From Harmothoe impar (lineage: Eukaryota; Annelida; Polychaeta; Phyllodocida; Polynoidae): a DNA stretch of 64,000 nt. This document shows positions 1 to 10,335 of the stretch, piece by piece. Below the pieces are notes generated by a model that saw only the letters and a list, made by a program, of their open reading frames with translations, ran no database searches and was not told where the DNA came from. The DNA lies in NCBI GenBank assembly GCA_947462335.1, contig OX381718.1:43958281-44022280 (forward strand). Direction: 5' to 3'. Position 1 is the stretch's first letter; each line of letters opens with the position of its first letter. The position numbers and the translations under genes are program-made.

Positions 1-583
1 CAGCTAATCATCTGATGACCATAGACAGTACCTTCCCCTTGATCTCTCCCACACATTCCACATTGTAGTATAGATATATACAATTTTAGTATGTTTCATA
101 AGCATATACACCTGTATGCACACTGTATGTGCAACATGACTTTGACGCCTACATAGTTTATTGGCAGATAATTAGGTAGCTCGTTTCTCGTGAATGTCAT
201 GAGAAAGCTATTTCAGAGGGACAGATTTCCTTTCCAGATATAGCAAGGACAACAATGGTAGCTATGTGATGGAAAACCTCCGTGGAGCTGTAGAATATGG
301 TACATAACCTCTGAGGCACAACCGAAGAGGTTCTACAGCTCCAACGAGCTTTTCTCACTTATACTCTGCCCTCTATCCATAGTAGATCAAGAAAGTGATA
401 TATATAATTATCCATCATTTGGTTAATGAATTTTACATGATTTTCGAAATTAATTTGTTTTCATTTGGATAAGATGGGGTTCAAACCCCCACATCCCTAC
501 CCCATGAACTAACAAGATTAATTATCTAAAGCAACACACAACTTCACAAGTTACCTGGTGGCCAAACAGGTAGGGCACAGAGT
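1..583. other. Non-coding flank with one hairpin
   Basis: No open frame with coding character. The only structure seen is a 12-bp inverted repeat, GGAGCTGTAGAA at 284-295 and its complement at 331-342, which could form an RNA or DNA hairpin. Confidence 0.5.
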
Positions 584-737
584 AATGAGACTTGAACACG
601 TCTTTATATAATTTGGACATTTTATTTTTTACTTTCAGAGTTTATGTGAGATGTAATGTCCTGGAACAATAACAAGTATGCAAACATGGTATACGTATGA
701 ATGAGGTATATGGTGCACATCAATCAAAGTTTATGGT
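584..737 (-). repeat. Element 1 split direct repeat B2
   Basis: A 154-bp copy of B1 (989-1142), constant offset 405. It forms the 3' terminus of the minus-strand element. Its outer edge has the AATG core. Confidence 0.9.
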
Positions 738-796
738 AACACCCAGTGGAGAACATCTTTGATGGGATACACGTAAGATAGGAGTGGGTGGGTGGG

Positions 797-992
797 TTTA
801 AAAAAGTTCTGATGTCTTGAGAGCAGCGAAGAGGGCGAACTGCGCGGGGCGGTGCCTTATATAGTCACTAGTGCCTGGTTCTCCCTGCAGGGGGCAGGGC
901 TGTTCATGTTGTTCGCCAGCGTCCCGGTAGGAGTGAGTTTTTGGCGCCTTAGTTCTCTCTCATTAAAACCAATTTACAATTAGTGTCCAATG
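797..992 (-). repeat. Element 1 split direct repeat A2
   Basis: A 196-bp copy of A1 (5616-5811), constant offset 4819. It overlaps B1 by the four bases AATG (989-992). Confidence 0.9.
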
Positions 993-1142
993 AGACTTGA
1001 ACACGTCTTTATATAATTTGGACATTTTATTTTTTACTTTCAGAGTTTATGTGAGATGTAATGTCCTGGAACAATAACAAGTATGCAAACATGGTATACG
1101 TATGAATGAGGTATATGGTGCACATCAATCAAAGTTTATGGT
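989..1142 (-). repeat. Element 1 split direct repeat B1
   Basis: A 154-bp repeat matching 584-737. The YR stop codon (1138-1136) lies just inside it, so the recombinase reads into the terminal repeat. Confidence 0.88.
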
Positions 1143-2116
1143 GCAAAGAGTGTCGCCATTGCATTGGCGACCTTTACTGAGGATTGATGGGCAAGGTAGG
1201 TCTTCATGGAGCCCTTTGACTTCCATGTACCTTGGACTTGGATGTCCTCTTGGGCAGCGCCGGCCATCTGGGCTGCCTGAGTGCCACCCCGGCGCAAGGA
1301 GTGCGAGGTGGTCTTTGCGGCATCAGGTGAACCCATCGCCTGGAGTACTGCCCGGAGGACAGTGATAAGGCGGTGAGTGGTCAGGGGGGAGCCATCCCTG
1401 AACACAAATGCTGGCATCATGGGGTGAGCCGGGACCCGACGTATGTACTCCAGCCATGCTGATGTTGGGCATGCTGGGGACCCAGGTATCTGGGGGAGAC
1501 ATATCACATGTGGGTCATCACTGGGCTTGATTGTTTTGGACGACCTAATCATAATAACTAGGCCCTTGGGATGAGTAAGTATGTCTCGGCGGGCTAGAGT
1601 GTGAGACCCGCCCCACAGGGATGGTTTGGCTGACAGCAAGTTGGATGTCCTTAGGAAGCCAAAGTATCCCAACGTGATAGCAGCCTTGTAGATGTACCCG
1701 TCCTCCATGGTGTTAAGGATGGAAGCCACTCTGACTAGGTCAGCAGGTGATAGTGGTGGCGCTGGGGCTGTCATGTGTGGGTTGAGGCGTAGGGCCCCTT
1801 TTTCTACTGCACGGGCTTCAGGGGATGAGAGGGTGGTAGCATCACCACCTCGAATGATAATCCACCATCTAGCGCCAGATATGTAGTTTTTACGTGAGGC
1901 TGGGGATTGGAGACTGTTTACCAGATACTGCACAAAGGTGCATGCGTCTCCAATGGTGGGATGTAGGAGGTCAATACCGTAATATAGACCAAATGTCAGA
2001 TATGACTCAGCTTGCATGATCTTATTTTTCCACGTCTGCTCAGTGAACGAGGCCTTATAGGATTCCAGCGCCTGGGATCCTAGTGGAGTTCCTGTAGAAC
2101 ATAGAATCACAGTCAT
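1136..2116 (-). CDS. Tyrosine recombinase of element 1
   Basis: A 326-residue protein of the phage-integrase/DIRS YR superfamily. It is expected to integrate a circular cDNA by a tyrosine-linked strand exchange. The N-terminal half is helical (SAM-like core-binding type). The C-terminal half has the catalytic pattern: first Arg in GFLRTSNLL, the HSLRRGG box (His-x-x-Arg), then WKSKGSMKTYL, with the Trp at the second His/Trp position and the nucleophilic Tyr. The ATG overlaps the RT-RNase H stop as ATGA (2116-2113), pointing to coupled termination and re-initiation. The frame is intact from end to end. Confidence 0.88.
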   Translation of the reverse strand: MTVILCSTGTPLGSQALESYKASFTEQTWKNKIMQAESYLTFGLYYGIDLLHPTIGDACTFVQYLVNSLQSPASRKNYISGARWWIIIRGGDATTLSSPEARAVEKGALRLNPHMTAPAPPLSPADLVRVASILNTMEDGYIYKAAITLGYFGFLRTSNLLSAKPSLWGGSHTLARRDILTHPKGLVIMIRSSKTIKPSDDPHVICLPQIPGSPACPTSAWLEYIRRVPAHPMMPAFVFRDGSPLTTHRLITVLRAVLQAMGSPDAAKTTSHSLRRGGTQAAQMAGAAQEDIQVQGTWKSKGSMKTYLAHQSSVKVANAMATLFAP

Positions 2117-4188
2117 ATCAGTGTGAAGAAGGGGTGTGGTAGCACAGGGGGGATCCTTACAAGACCCAATTGGTGGACTAGGGCCTTAGCTTTCTGGACC
2201 ATGGAGGGGATGTGTTGGCGGGACAGTGCGTCAGCTAGAGGGATATCACGACCGTATTTATGCTGGATTCTGAATGTGTGGTCATGAATTGCAGCCTCCA
2301 CCCACAGCTGTCGTGCACAAGCCGCGAGCACCATGTCTTTGCTTTTGCCTGATTGTAGCGCCTGTTGAGAGCCTATGTTGTCTGTTGAGATGACTATACA
2401 CATGCCCTGTGTGCCCGGTGGGAGTAGAGGGCGGTATGCTATGAGAAGGTTGACCGCTTCTCTTTGTACTATGTCTTTGTATTGTCTGATGAACATGTTG
2501 TCGTACTGAAGGTGGTAGTATTGGGTGTGAGACGCGCCCCCACCACCGACCATGGAGGAGTCACACTCAATATGGAGCTCATGACGAGTGGGTTGGATGA
2601 GGTGTATACCGTTGGCATGGCGTGCATACGAGTGGAACCAATTGATATCAGCTCTAAACTCATTGCTGAGCCACATGTACCCGGTGTCTGGGGCTCTCCT
2701 GAGGGTGTCCAATATGCGGGCCATGAACCTACGTGCTGGGGGAATACATTTCCCAACATGTATGAGTTGGCCTACAATTGACTGTATGTCCTTTTTTGTA
2801 GCACATTTACGTGTAAGCCACTGTTGGCATTCACGCATGATGTTGTTCAGTTTGGGTTCAGGAACTGTCAGTGTCATGTGGACTGTGTCGAGGTTGAATC
2901 CCAGCCACTCGAGGGTTTGGGTGGGTGGGGAACATTTGTCTTTTGATAGGTCTAGGCCTAGCCTTTCAGCCATTGAGAGGAAGGCCGAGTAGTCTTTGTT
3001 GGCCTCCTCCAGGGTCGATGCGGCACCACAGTAGTCATCTAAGTAGGCCAATGACCATGTGTCAGCCTTGGCTAACAGGTATATGACGGCATTAGACATT
3101 CTTTGGCATGCGCCACTAGAGAGCCGGCATCCAAAGGGGGGCGTGGCTTCAATGTAATATTTACCATCAAACTTGAAACCCAGGAGTGGGAGCTCTCAAG
3201 GGTCTATCCTGAGCTGTTTAAAGGCACGGGCCAAATCAGCTTTCCATAGGTAAGCAGACTGACCGAGGGTACACACTTTTGTTACTAAGTCATCTATAGA
3301 TGGGAGCGTGTAGGGCCTATGTACACCATCTAGGACATTTTTTGTAATGCCTGCGTTCACACTGTTCTCGGGTGATGACATGTCCAACACTACCCTGCGG
3401 GCTTCAGTGTCTTTTTTAGCTGCTGTCATGAGTGGCGACACCTGAAACCATGGCGTGAAAGGTGGCTCATTAAATGGGCCTAGGATACCGCCCAAAGTGA
3501 GCTCCTTCTTGATAAACTGGCGGATCTGCTCATGGTGTATGTCAGCGTCAGGGTGATTTTTTGTGGCCGGGTCTGGTGGTGTAGGCTTTGTATAGCCTGT
3601 AGGCCAGCCATACCTGAGGTATGGGCATAGGTCCTTGTCATGATAGTCCTGTAATTCTTGTTCCCATACATGGAGGTTCAAACCTGAGGGAACTGTTATT
3701 TTGGCACCGAGCCAATTTGGGAGGCATGTGGTCCTAGTGGCTGAATACAGGAATGCATACTGCATATTATCAGCCCACTGTTTGGAGACCAGTTGGGGCC
3801 AATAGGCTTGCTTGACCGGAGCAAACTCTGTCGGCGTGGGGCCTGCATGTGGTGCAGGCTGATATGGGAGACCTGGTGCAAAGTCTATGGCACCTGGATC
3901 AATGTGGATTTGGTGCTTTTGGGGCGAATCTGGTGTTTTGTCATCGATAGCGCCAGTAGCGGTGCATTGTGGCGATCTGGGGTGACCTTGATTGACCTCT
4001 GGCTTCGAGACTTGGTGATTCTGAACATGCGGCCTAACCATGTGGCTAGCGGCCTGAGTGGTAGAGATGTCATAATCATAATCGGTGGTCATGCAATGTT
4101 CACTGTCAACAATATCAGAAGGGGGCGGGCCGGGGGGTCCCGGCCATTCACTGAAATGTGTAGTTGTTGCTGTTGTACGGGTCTGCCC
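2113..4188 (-). pseudogene. RT-RNase H polyprotein of element 1, one in-frame TGA
   Basis: The frame is open from 4188; the first ATG is at 4092. The N-terminal part is Pro/His-rich and unassigned. Then comes the reverse transcriptase, with the motif around LYLWKADLARAFKQLRID-like residues, PPFGCRLSSG, and the catalytic YLDD in LAYLDDYCG, followed by RNase H (ECDSSMVGGG, STDNIGSQQAL, DIPLADALSR). A TGA at 3198-3196 stops translation directly after AFKQLRIDP. The same frame then continues through the rest of RT and RNase H, so this is a single nonsense change (a CGA to TGA transition is the simplest cause). The gag frame overlaps the first 41 nt, with pol in the +1 relation. Confidence 0.85.
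4128..4145 (-). promoter_or_regulatory. GC hairpin at element 1 gag-pol junction
   Basis: A perfect 7-bp stem (GGCCGGG / CCCGGCC) with a 4-nt loop starts 2 nt after the gag TGA (4150-4148). It lies in the right place to influence recoding or re-initiation before pol. No canonical slippery heptamer was found here. Confidence 0.45.
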
Positions 4189-5563
4189 TTATACGGCATA
4201 CCACCTCTGAATGATAATGTATGCGGTGTAGGTTGGCCCTGCACCATGCACAGTGATGGCCAAACTGTTGGCCCGTCTCACTGTGACCGTCAGGGCGTGT
4301 GCAACCCACACTCATGTTGAAGAGGCGACATGGAACGTCAGACCGGGACATGTCAGGCTTAGGCTTAATACTTTGGCGGGGTTGATTAGGCTGAGTGGTG
4401 CTGGCAGGCTGGGCTGCTGCTGTCGCTGCAGGTGCATTTTGTGCAGGTGCGGCTTGTGCATGTCGAGGTGGGGCGTTAGGTTTGAAAGGATTGCCACCTT
4501 GGCGGGCAGGGACATTAATCACCTGGGGAGCATGATATATACGGCCCGCAGCGGCCTTTGACATGGTGTTACGGAGGGAATGTAGGTCAAGGGTGTCGTT
4601 CCACGTGATTCGGGAATCAGCAATTTTTCCCAATAATTCCTCCGACCACTGACGCACTTGTTCCCACCTGAACACAGCGCCGTCCTCTACTACATGATAT
4701 AGATGTTTAGAGAGGTGCGGCTTCTGGTCGGTAGGGGTTTTGGGGTCATGAATCATACAGAATAGGCCGTATAGGTACTCCATTTCAGATAATGTGTTAA
4801 TACCAGTTTTAATACGGGCCGGGCCTCTGACAATATACTCGTATGGCATCGTGCGCCTACCTTTGAGGGTGGAGAGCTGGGAGGCGCTGTTTATGAGAAC
4901 CTGTACCCGGTTGCCTAACACATCATCATTTGCTTCAGCAAAGCACGTTGGGAGAACATTAGGCGGGGCTACAGATCCAGAGAACAGAGCGTAGACGTTG
5001 TCTGCCGGTGTTGACACAGGCTGGGGCGGTACCGTGATGGGTTGATGCTGCTTGTCGGTGTCGGCGTTGTTTACATGGGCGATGATCGGGGTGTTGACGT
5101 TGTGACGCACCACGTGCGCGGCCTGATGCGTAGGCTGCGTAGGCTGCGTGGGCGCGGCGTTGGACGCGGTGTCTGGGACGTTGGCGTTGGCGCCAGTGAC
5201 GCTGGCGTTGGCGCCAGTCGGTGTCGTCTCCAAAACCTCACGTGTAGCGAAACGTCGCACTGAATCAATGACGGGGTTATCCTCCTGGAGGGGTGTAGAC
5301 GTGACAGAGACGGGCAAGATCATATCCAACCTATCCATGATCTTATCATTCCCATCCCTGACACGTGTCTCGAGGTCACCAAGTCGGGATTCAATGTTGT
5401 CCACGCGGACATTGACGTCAGGCATGGCAGTTCTGGGCGTTTTCTTTGCCGCAGGTTTTTTAGCGTGCTGCGCTGGGTTCTTGGTTTTACTCGCCTTCGT
5501 GGGAGGGACCGCAGTTGCCGGCTCCGCAGCGGGACGTTTCCGAGTGCTGGCGCGGGTAGGCAT
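4148..5563 (-). CDS. Gag-like protein of element 1
   Basis: A 471-residue structural protein of the retroelement. The N-terminus is basic and rich in Ala/Lys/Pro (nuclear-localisation character). Then follows a predicted coiled coil (VDNIESRLGDLETRV). The middle is low-complexity, and the C-terminal Cys/His cluster is of the form C-x8-C then H-x-C-x2-C followed by further His and Cys (CRLFNMSVGC ... HHCAWC). The gag of element 2 has the same order and the same Cys/His spacing (C-x8-C, HxCxxC), which supports homology. It is probably the nucleic-acid-binding coat or chaperone protein. The start is the first ATG after repeat A1. Confidence 0.8.
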   Translation of the reverse strand: MPTRASTRKRPAAEPATAVPPTKASKTKNPAQHAKKPAAKKTPRTAMPDVNVRVDNIESRLGDLETRVRDGNDKIMDRLDMILPVSVTSTPLQEDNPVIDSVRRFATREVLETTPTGANASVTGANANVPDTASNAAPTQPTQPTHQAAHVVRHNVNTPIIAHVNNADTDKQHQPITVPPQPVSTPADNVYALFSGSVAPPNVLPTCFAEANDDVLGNRVQVLINSASQLSTLKGRRTMPYEYIVRGPARIKTGINTLSEMEYLYGLFCMIHDPKTPTDQKPHLSKHLYHVVEDGAVFRWEQVRQWSEELLGKIADSRITWNDTLDLHSLRNTMSKAAAGRIYHAPQVINVPARQGGNPFKPNAPPRHAQAAPAQNAPAATAAAQPASTTQPNQPRQSIKPKPDMSRSDVPCRLFNMSVGCTRPDGHSETGQQFGHHCAWCRANLHRIHYHSEVVCRIRADPYNSNNYTFQ

Positions 5564-5615
5564 GCTGGATGGATGCCTATAAGTGCCCTAACCCTAACTA
5601 ACTATAAAACTAAAA

Positions 5616-5811
5616 TTTAAAAAAGTTCTGATGTCTTGAGAGCAGCGAAGAGGGCGAACTGCGCGGGGCGGTGCCTTATATAGTCACTAGTGCCTGGTTC
5701 TCCCTGCAGGGGGCAGGGCTGTTCATGTTGTTCGCCAGCGTCCCGGTAGGAGTGAGTTTTTGGCGCCTTAGTTCTCTCTCATTAAAACCAATTTACAATT
5801 AGTGTCCAATG
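5616..5811 (-). repeat. Element 1 split direct repeat A1 (5' end)
   Basis: A 196-bp repeat identical in layout to 797-992. It contains a TATATAG-like motif near the middle (the promoter is probably here, inference). Two telomere-like CCCTAA units lie just inside it at about 5587-5600. Confidence 0.88.
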
Positions 5812-6207
5812 TCAAAGGGTCCCTGGTTCCTATCACATCCAGGTCAATATATACATTTTGTAATTTGAGATCATTATGTCAACCCATTATTTATCCGTAC
5901 ATAAAATGTATACTTGCCAGTTGCATTATCATGGGAACACAGGCAGTGGTAATGGAACATATTTATAATACTTTGTGACATTAGGCTTATTTAGAAGACC
6001 ATTTAGCACAAACACAGCGATAGTTTTTGTGGCTGTCCCACGAACATGGTGGTACAAGGTCCCTGATGTAATGAGGAGGCAGTCTGTGTTACAAGGTACA
6101 CCACACGCCATATGTGTCATGAGACAGGTACCCTCTCCCATCAACCAAACCATTCCATCAGCACCATTTAACACAGGTGTGTTGCGGGTACAAGCATTTT
6201 AAAGAGT
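5812..6207. other. Non-coding, nothing recognised
   Basis: Right flank of element 1. Short frames here lack coding features. If the AATG core is shared, the pre-insertion site would read ...GAGTAATG joined to TCAAAGGG... . Confidence 0.4.
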
Positions 6208-7165
6208 AACACACCCTTCTTTCAACTCACTTACACAGCTGTTACCAGGTTACAAACGTTTGATGTCAACACACCTTCGGCAAAACTGTATAGTGTGTTA
6301 CAAAAAGATGTATGTTAAAATTGGCTGCAAGAAAGCGTGTAAACTTAACGCATGCACCTTTTCTAGTGTTGATATGCCCCTCCCCCCTCTAACAGCTTTT
6401 GCACATATAGCTGTGTTTGTGGGTCCATGAGAAACTCCTAAGGCTGAGTAAAGAATCCGTTTCATAAGTTCAATTGGTAAGATGCCTCTAAATCTTTAGG
6501 GTACACTGTAAATAGTTAATGTAGGTAGAATCTACTGTAGATGTACAGTAGAACCTACTGTGGAATGTATAATTATACAGTAGAATCTACTGTTTACCTA
6601 CAACAAACTGTACACCTACAGTAGAATCTACTGTAAACCTACAAAAATGGCAACCAACATTTTACAGCGTAAGTAATAATTTTGCCTGGAGCAACAACCT
6701 CTTGGATAACCTTCACATTAGCCAAGACATGCTTGGATCCATTCTTTATTATACACTCTAGAAAAAGTGTGCTGCGAGAGCATGCATACGGAGTTACACA
6801 CACATGTGCCTCTACATGGGTTAAAATCGACACGGGCGACACGGCGACACGGCCGTTTTAGGCCCCTTTAAAAATCGACGGACACAGGAAAATTAGGGGT
6901 AAAAATCGACCCACAGAGATTTTTCTCTATGTTCTTATATACCTAAAAATCGACACGATGGCATGGTTTTTCTGGTAAAAATCGACACAGTGACACGGTC
7001 AAAATTGTGGGCACCCATGTAGAGGCACACACATATTTACAACACACCTTTGAGATCAACACACTTTTGGCAGATAGTGCGTAGTGTGTTACACCAAAAT
7101 GTGTGCTAAATGTGGCTGCAGAATAGCATGTTGATAAGTGTGCAAACGTAACACACTGTTCTTAG
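6208..7165. repeat. Nested repeat cluster with TAACACAC direct repeats
   Basis: Two related segments (about 6255-6360 and 7030-7150) share the motifs GTGTGTTACA, AAAATGTGTGCTAAA-like and TTGGCTGCA. Between them lie a cluster of short palindromes, AGTAGATTCTACTGT type (about 6515-6645), and a foldback element at 6804-7029. No gene is seen. Confidence 0.6.
6804..7029. repeat. Foldback element with CGACACGG units
   Basis: The ends are inverted copies of GTGCCTCTACATGGGT (about 6805-6820 and 7013-7028). The inside has repeated AAAATCGACACGG-like units, a divergent form of the 30-bp family seen at 8.5, 13.5 and 40.8-42.6 kb. Confidence 0.65.
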
Positions 7166-7424
7166 AGTGTATAGCATATAGCATAGGGAAAAATAAATGC
7201 AAAGAAAATAAGACTTCCTTCAATTGGGATGTTGATGCGACGGCTACACGACACAATATCAACACATCAATGAGATTGGAATTGAACACTGTACCCTGTT
7301 CTTCCATGGTGTCCCATATTTCAGTCCATATTCACCCTGAGTCAATCCTGAGTCATCTGTTATTGGGTAACCTTATCCTGCTCCTGATTTGGTGCTTCTT
7401 TAGGCTTAATAAAGGACGCGTATT

Positions 7425-7700
7425 AACCCTTTAAGCACCACGTAGTGCTTTAATTTGGTATGCACTCTGTCTTCATAATTTATGAATGTCATCCTAGTTA
7501 GTAACTCACCATGGTGGTATTCAAGCAGCATGCTGACTAAGTCTTTATTAGCTTAGCACAGTCCAAACGGTCATGGTATATAAAAGCAACATCCCTGGAA
7601 AGTAAGCTCGCACGGGCCGCATGCATGCATCATGACAACAAAGGACACTGCACATTAAAGCACTATTCGCCCGGGCCGTGTATTAAGACACCGTTAAGCC
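7425..7700. repeat. Hairpin MITE, CCCTTTAAG...GTGCTTTAA family
   Basis: The ends are inverted CTTTAAGCACCACGTAGTGC-like and GCAC-TTAAAGCAC motifs. The inside has GCATGCATCATGAC and stem-forming GTAACTCACCATGG segments. Member of a dispersed family (see 10085-10335, 16655-17295, 18294-18561 and others). Confidence 0.6.
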
Positions 7701-8510
7701 TGAGTCATGGTTGTGGCCACGTGCCAAGTGCTACAGGATTATCGACAATGTCCAAGATGGCTGCCAAAGGAAGCAGAGGGATATCCCATGTCCATTCTGT
7801 CGTTAAACACAGGGAGTGTCCTTGTTATGATAGGGGTATTGGCAGAAGTAGATGCAGTATATCATGCCTCCTTTAGGTATGTAGTTATGTCCCAGACGAA
7901 CAAGAAAGGTCCTGATCATATCTGAGTTGAAATTCATGAGTTGAAATTCATTTATTTAGACTCTATAAGATAGGCCCAGGGCCTGTTTGCTACATAGAGT
8001 ATATGTCAATCGTCTGAATAAGAATTAAACAATTATTACATTGTTTCTCCAGAAGGGAGTAATTAAATTGTAACAGACAGTGTGTCATGCATCATTGGCA
8101 TGAGCCGTATGATACGTACAACACAGTACATTGCCACATGGTTGCTATGTCAAAATCAAATAAGCCTTCCAATAGGGAAGGGGTTAATAAGATAGGTGTT
8201 AGTTTATTGGGGCTTGTGCCCAATTGAAGAGATATTCCAGAAGTAATTCTGGGAGTTAGTAAATAGAATATAGAAGGGACTGATGTTGATGTCCCGACGA
8301 CACGATGTTAGTGTGTCATGGCACGATGTCAGTGTGCCAATGCTGTGTGCTAGGATGTTTGTAGCACACAGCATTATTGAGCATAATTATGAGATGTTCT
8401 TCATATCTTATCCTTTGTCGGACCCAAGAATTGTCCACCGACCACCAAAGTACAGAAAGGCATTGAGCAGTAAGTTGTCGTGCACTTGATGCGAGGGGGG
8501 GGGGGGGGGT
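7701..8510. other. Non-coding, poly-G tract at the end
   Basis: No supported gene. A homopolymer G run lies at about 8494-8508, directly before the next repeat. Confidence 0.4.
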
Positions 8511-8514
8511 CTCT

Positions 8515-8645
8515 CCAATGTCCCCTGTCGATTTTAGAAATGTCAATGTCGCTATGCCGATTTTAAGAAATGCCCTACGTCACCATCTATTCATTCCTCC
8601 TGCCTCCTGCCTCAAGGCCCATGTCGCCATGTCACATTACGTTGT
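8515..8645. repeat. 30-bp minisatellite-like repeat (ATGTCG...GATTTTAAGAAATG)
   Basis: Two to three degenerate units of ATGTC-CC-TGTCGATTTTAAGAAATG followed by CATGTCGCCATGTCACA. Same family as 13440-13645 in the opposite orientation. Confidence 0.6.
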
Positions 8646-8667
8646 CTAGGGTCTAGGACCAAACTAT

Positions 8668-9361
8668 TCCAGGATCCATGCAGAGCTCCATTCTAACCCC
8701 AAGAACACCCACTGAGGTCTGTGAAGGAATGCGGACTCCTCTCAGCCCTGCCCCTGCACTCAGCATCAATAAGGGACGTTATCTGCGTTCTAAGTTCTCA
8801 GGAGTACCCCTTTATCCATACACTATGAGGTAAGAAAGGCCCTTGGATTTTCCAAGGTCAGGAAACACGTTGTATTATAAAAAAACAGGGAGATATGTTT
8901 GTCTCATAAAACACCAATTTCCTTGAACTCCAGGGAGTTTCTCATGACCAAAAAGTTAAAAATGCATTTTGCAATTTGGGATTTCTTTTTGGCCGGAGGA
9001 GGGGGGGAGGTAATACCCCTTATCCTCCAATTCAAGGACATTGTAATGCATGGAAAATAAGCTTTTATTGCTTGTTTCCCAGAACGCAGATGACACCCTC
9101 CATGTGTATAAAGTGCAGGTATCATGGACCTATCTTTACCTTGTGGCAGCTATTAGTGCAGCGCATCAACATTGGGTGGCTGATGTGCCGATTATGATGC
9201 AGGGTCCCGCTGGTCCACCTGTTAGGGCTCAGGCTGGAGGCAAGGCTGTGGCCAGAAACAACACACATACACACTGCAGGGCTTTCAGCATCTGGACTGC
9301 AGGATTTAAGCTGTCAGCTATATACAACTTACAAGTCAACCCACAACCTGTAAAACGCTGA
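8668..9361 (+). other. Possible two-exon gene fragment, weak
   Basis: An open stretch ending at a strong donor (ATGAG|GTAAGA, about 8830) is followed by a good acceptor (TTGCTTGTTTCCCAG, about 9083) and a long open frame to 9361 with a Gly/Pro/Ala-rich middle. No domain is recognised, and the first stretch opens only after a TAG near 8668. This may be part of a host gene or a chance arrangement. Confidence 0.2.
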
Positions 9362-10084
9362 TCCTGCAGGAAGTTTTAAAAAGCTGGGGCTCCACTAATC
9401 AATTATCTGGTCCATTCTCACAAAAGTATATCTGTCAGATCATAGTAACATGGATGATCTTTTTTAATGTTTGTATTTGTTTTACATATGTTTGGGTTCG
9501 ATTTGTGAGAATATCTCCGATCTGACAATGGAGTTTTTTTTTTTTTTTTAATCCATCAACTGATTTGGACTTTCAATCGGCAGGGATGGCGTGCTATCGG
9601 CAGGCAGAGTGTCCTGTCGCACAAGCTGCGAATCTTTTTCCATCACCCCGAGAGGGATCGAAATTACTTGCACCCCCTTCCCCATCCCACCCTCAGCGGA
9701 CGGGATATTGGGTGGTGTGTACTCGCCCTTTTAAGACTAGTAACGCGTGAGATGTTTGTGAACATGGTCTGAAGTCATGTGCTAAAGCATCCTAGGAATC
9801 GCACACTCTTGAGAAATAGCCCCAGATTTTTTCAGATCCTTTTCAACTTCATGTAATTGCTTTGTGAGATTTCCAATCTACCTGTTACCGCGAGGGCGGT
9901 AAAAAATGTCGACTCCTCCAGCGATATGAATGGTATTTCTGCACCTTACATATATATATATATAATCATATACTTGGTATTACTACATAAGTAATGCATG
10001 TGAAGCCAGCATAACCTGTTCTCATTATCAGCAGGTGCAAAACCCCCACACTACTGCACTAATAAAGGTCAAAGGTATGTTAAC
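9362..10084. other. Non-coding, low-complexity tracts
   Basis: Poly-T at about 9534-9549 and a short (TA)n at about 9952-9964. Nothing else is seen. Confidence 0.4.
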
Positions 10085-10335
10085 ACTTTAAGAGAAATTA
10101 ATGTGGTATATCCTTTGTCGTGATGTTACCTGAAGGCATCCCTAGTGAGTAACTCACTAGAGCTTCATTCATGCATCATCCTGACCCTATGAGATTGATA
10201 CACTCCCGAACGGTAGTCATGATGCATGAACGCAGGCCTGGTGAGTAGACTCATGCACCAGTGCTGTATTCATGCATCATGACGGCCAAGAACATAGAAC
10301 ATCAAAGCACTATGCGGCCCTTAAAGGGATAACAG
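10085..10335. repeat. Hairpin MITE copy
   Basis: Starts with an ACTTTAAGAG end and finishes with GCACTATGCGGCCCTTAAAG. Internal paired modules are GATGCATGAACGCAGG, GTGAGTA-CTCACT, ATTCATGCATCATGACGG, and GACCCTATG / GATACACTCCCGAA. The element can fold on itself along its whole length. Confidence 0.7.

Larger units (their letters stand above)
584..5811 (-). mobile_element. Ngaro/PAT-like tyrosine-recombinase retrotransposon (element 1)
   Basis: A 5.2-kb element read on the minus strand: repeat A1 (5811-5616), gag, RT-RNase H, YR, repeat B1 (1142-989), repeat A2 (992-797), a 59-bp spacer, and repeat B2 (737-584). This A1-body-B1-A2-B2 order is the split-direct-repeat architecture known from PAT and Ngaro elements. 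DIRS1 itself has inverted repeats. The encoded set (gag, RT, RNase H, tyrosine recombinase, no integrase or aspartic protease) fits the DIRS order. I see no methyltransferase or hydrolase frame, so Ngaro-like is the nearest label. The junction motif AATG is shared by the A end and the B start, as expected for integration of a circle by YR without target duplication. One TGA in the RT makes this copy probably non-autonomous. Confidence 0.9.

Noticed and set aside
5587..5600. CCCTAACCCTAA, telomere-like repeat before gag of element 1
   Set aside because: Only two units, inside a retrotransposon leader. Not a telomere or an interstitial array.
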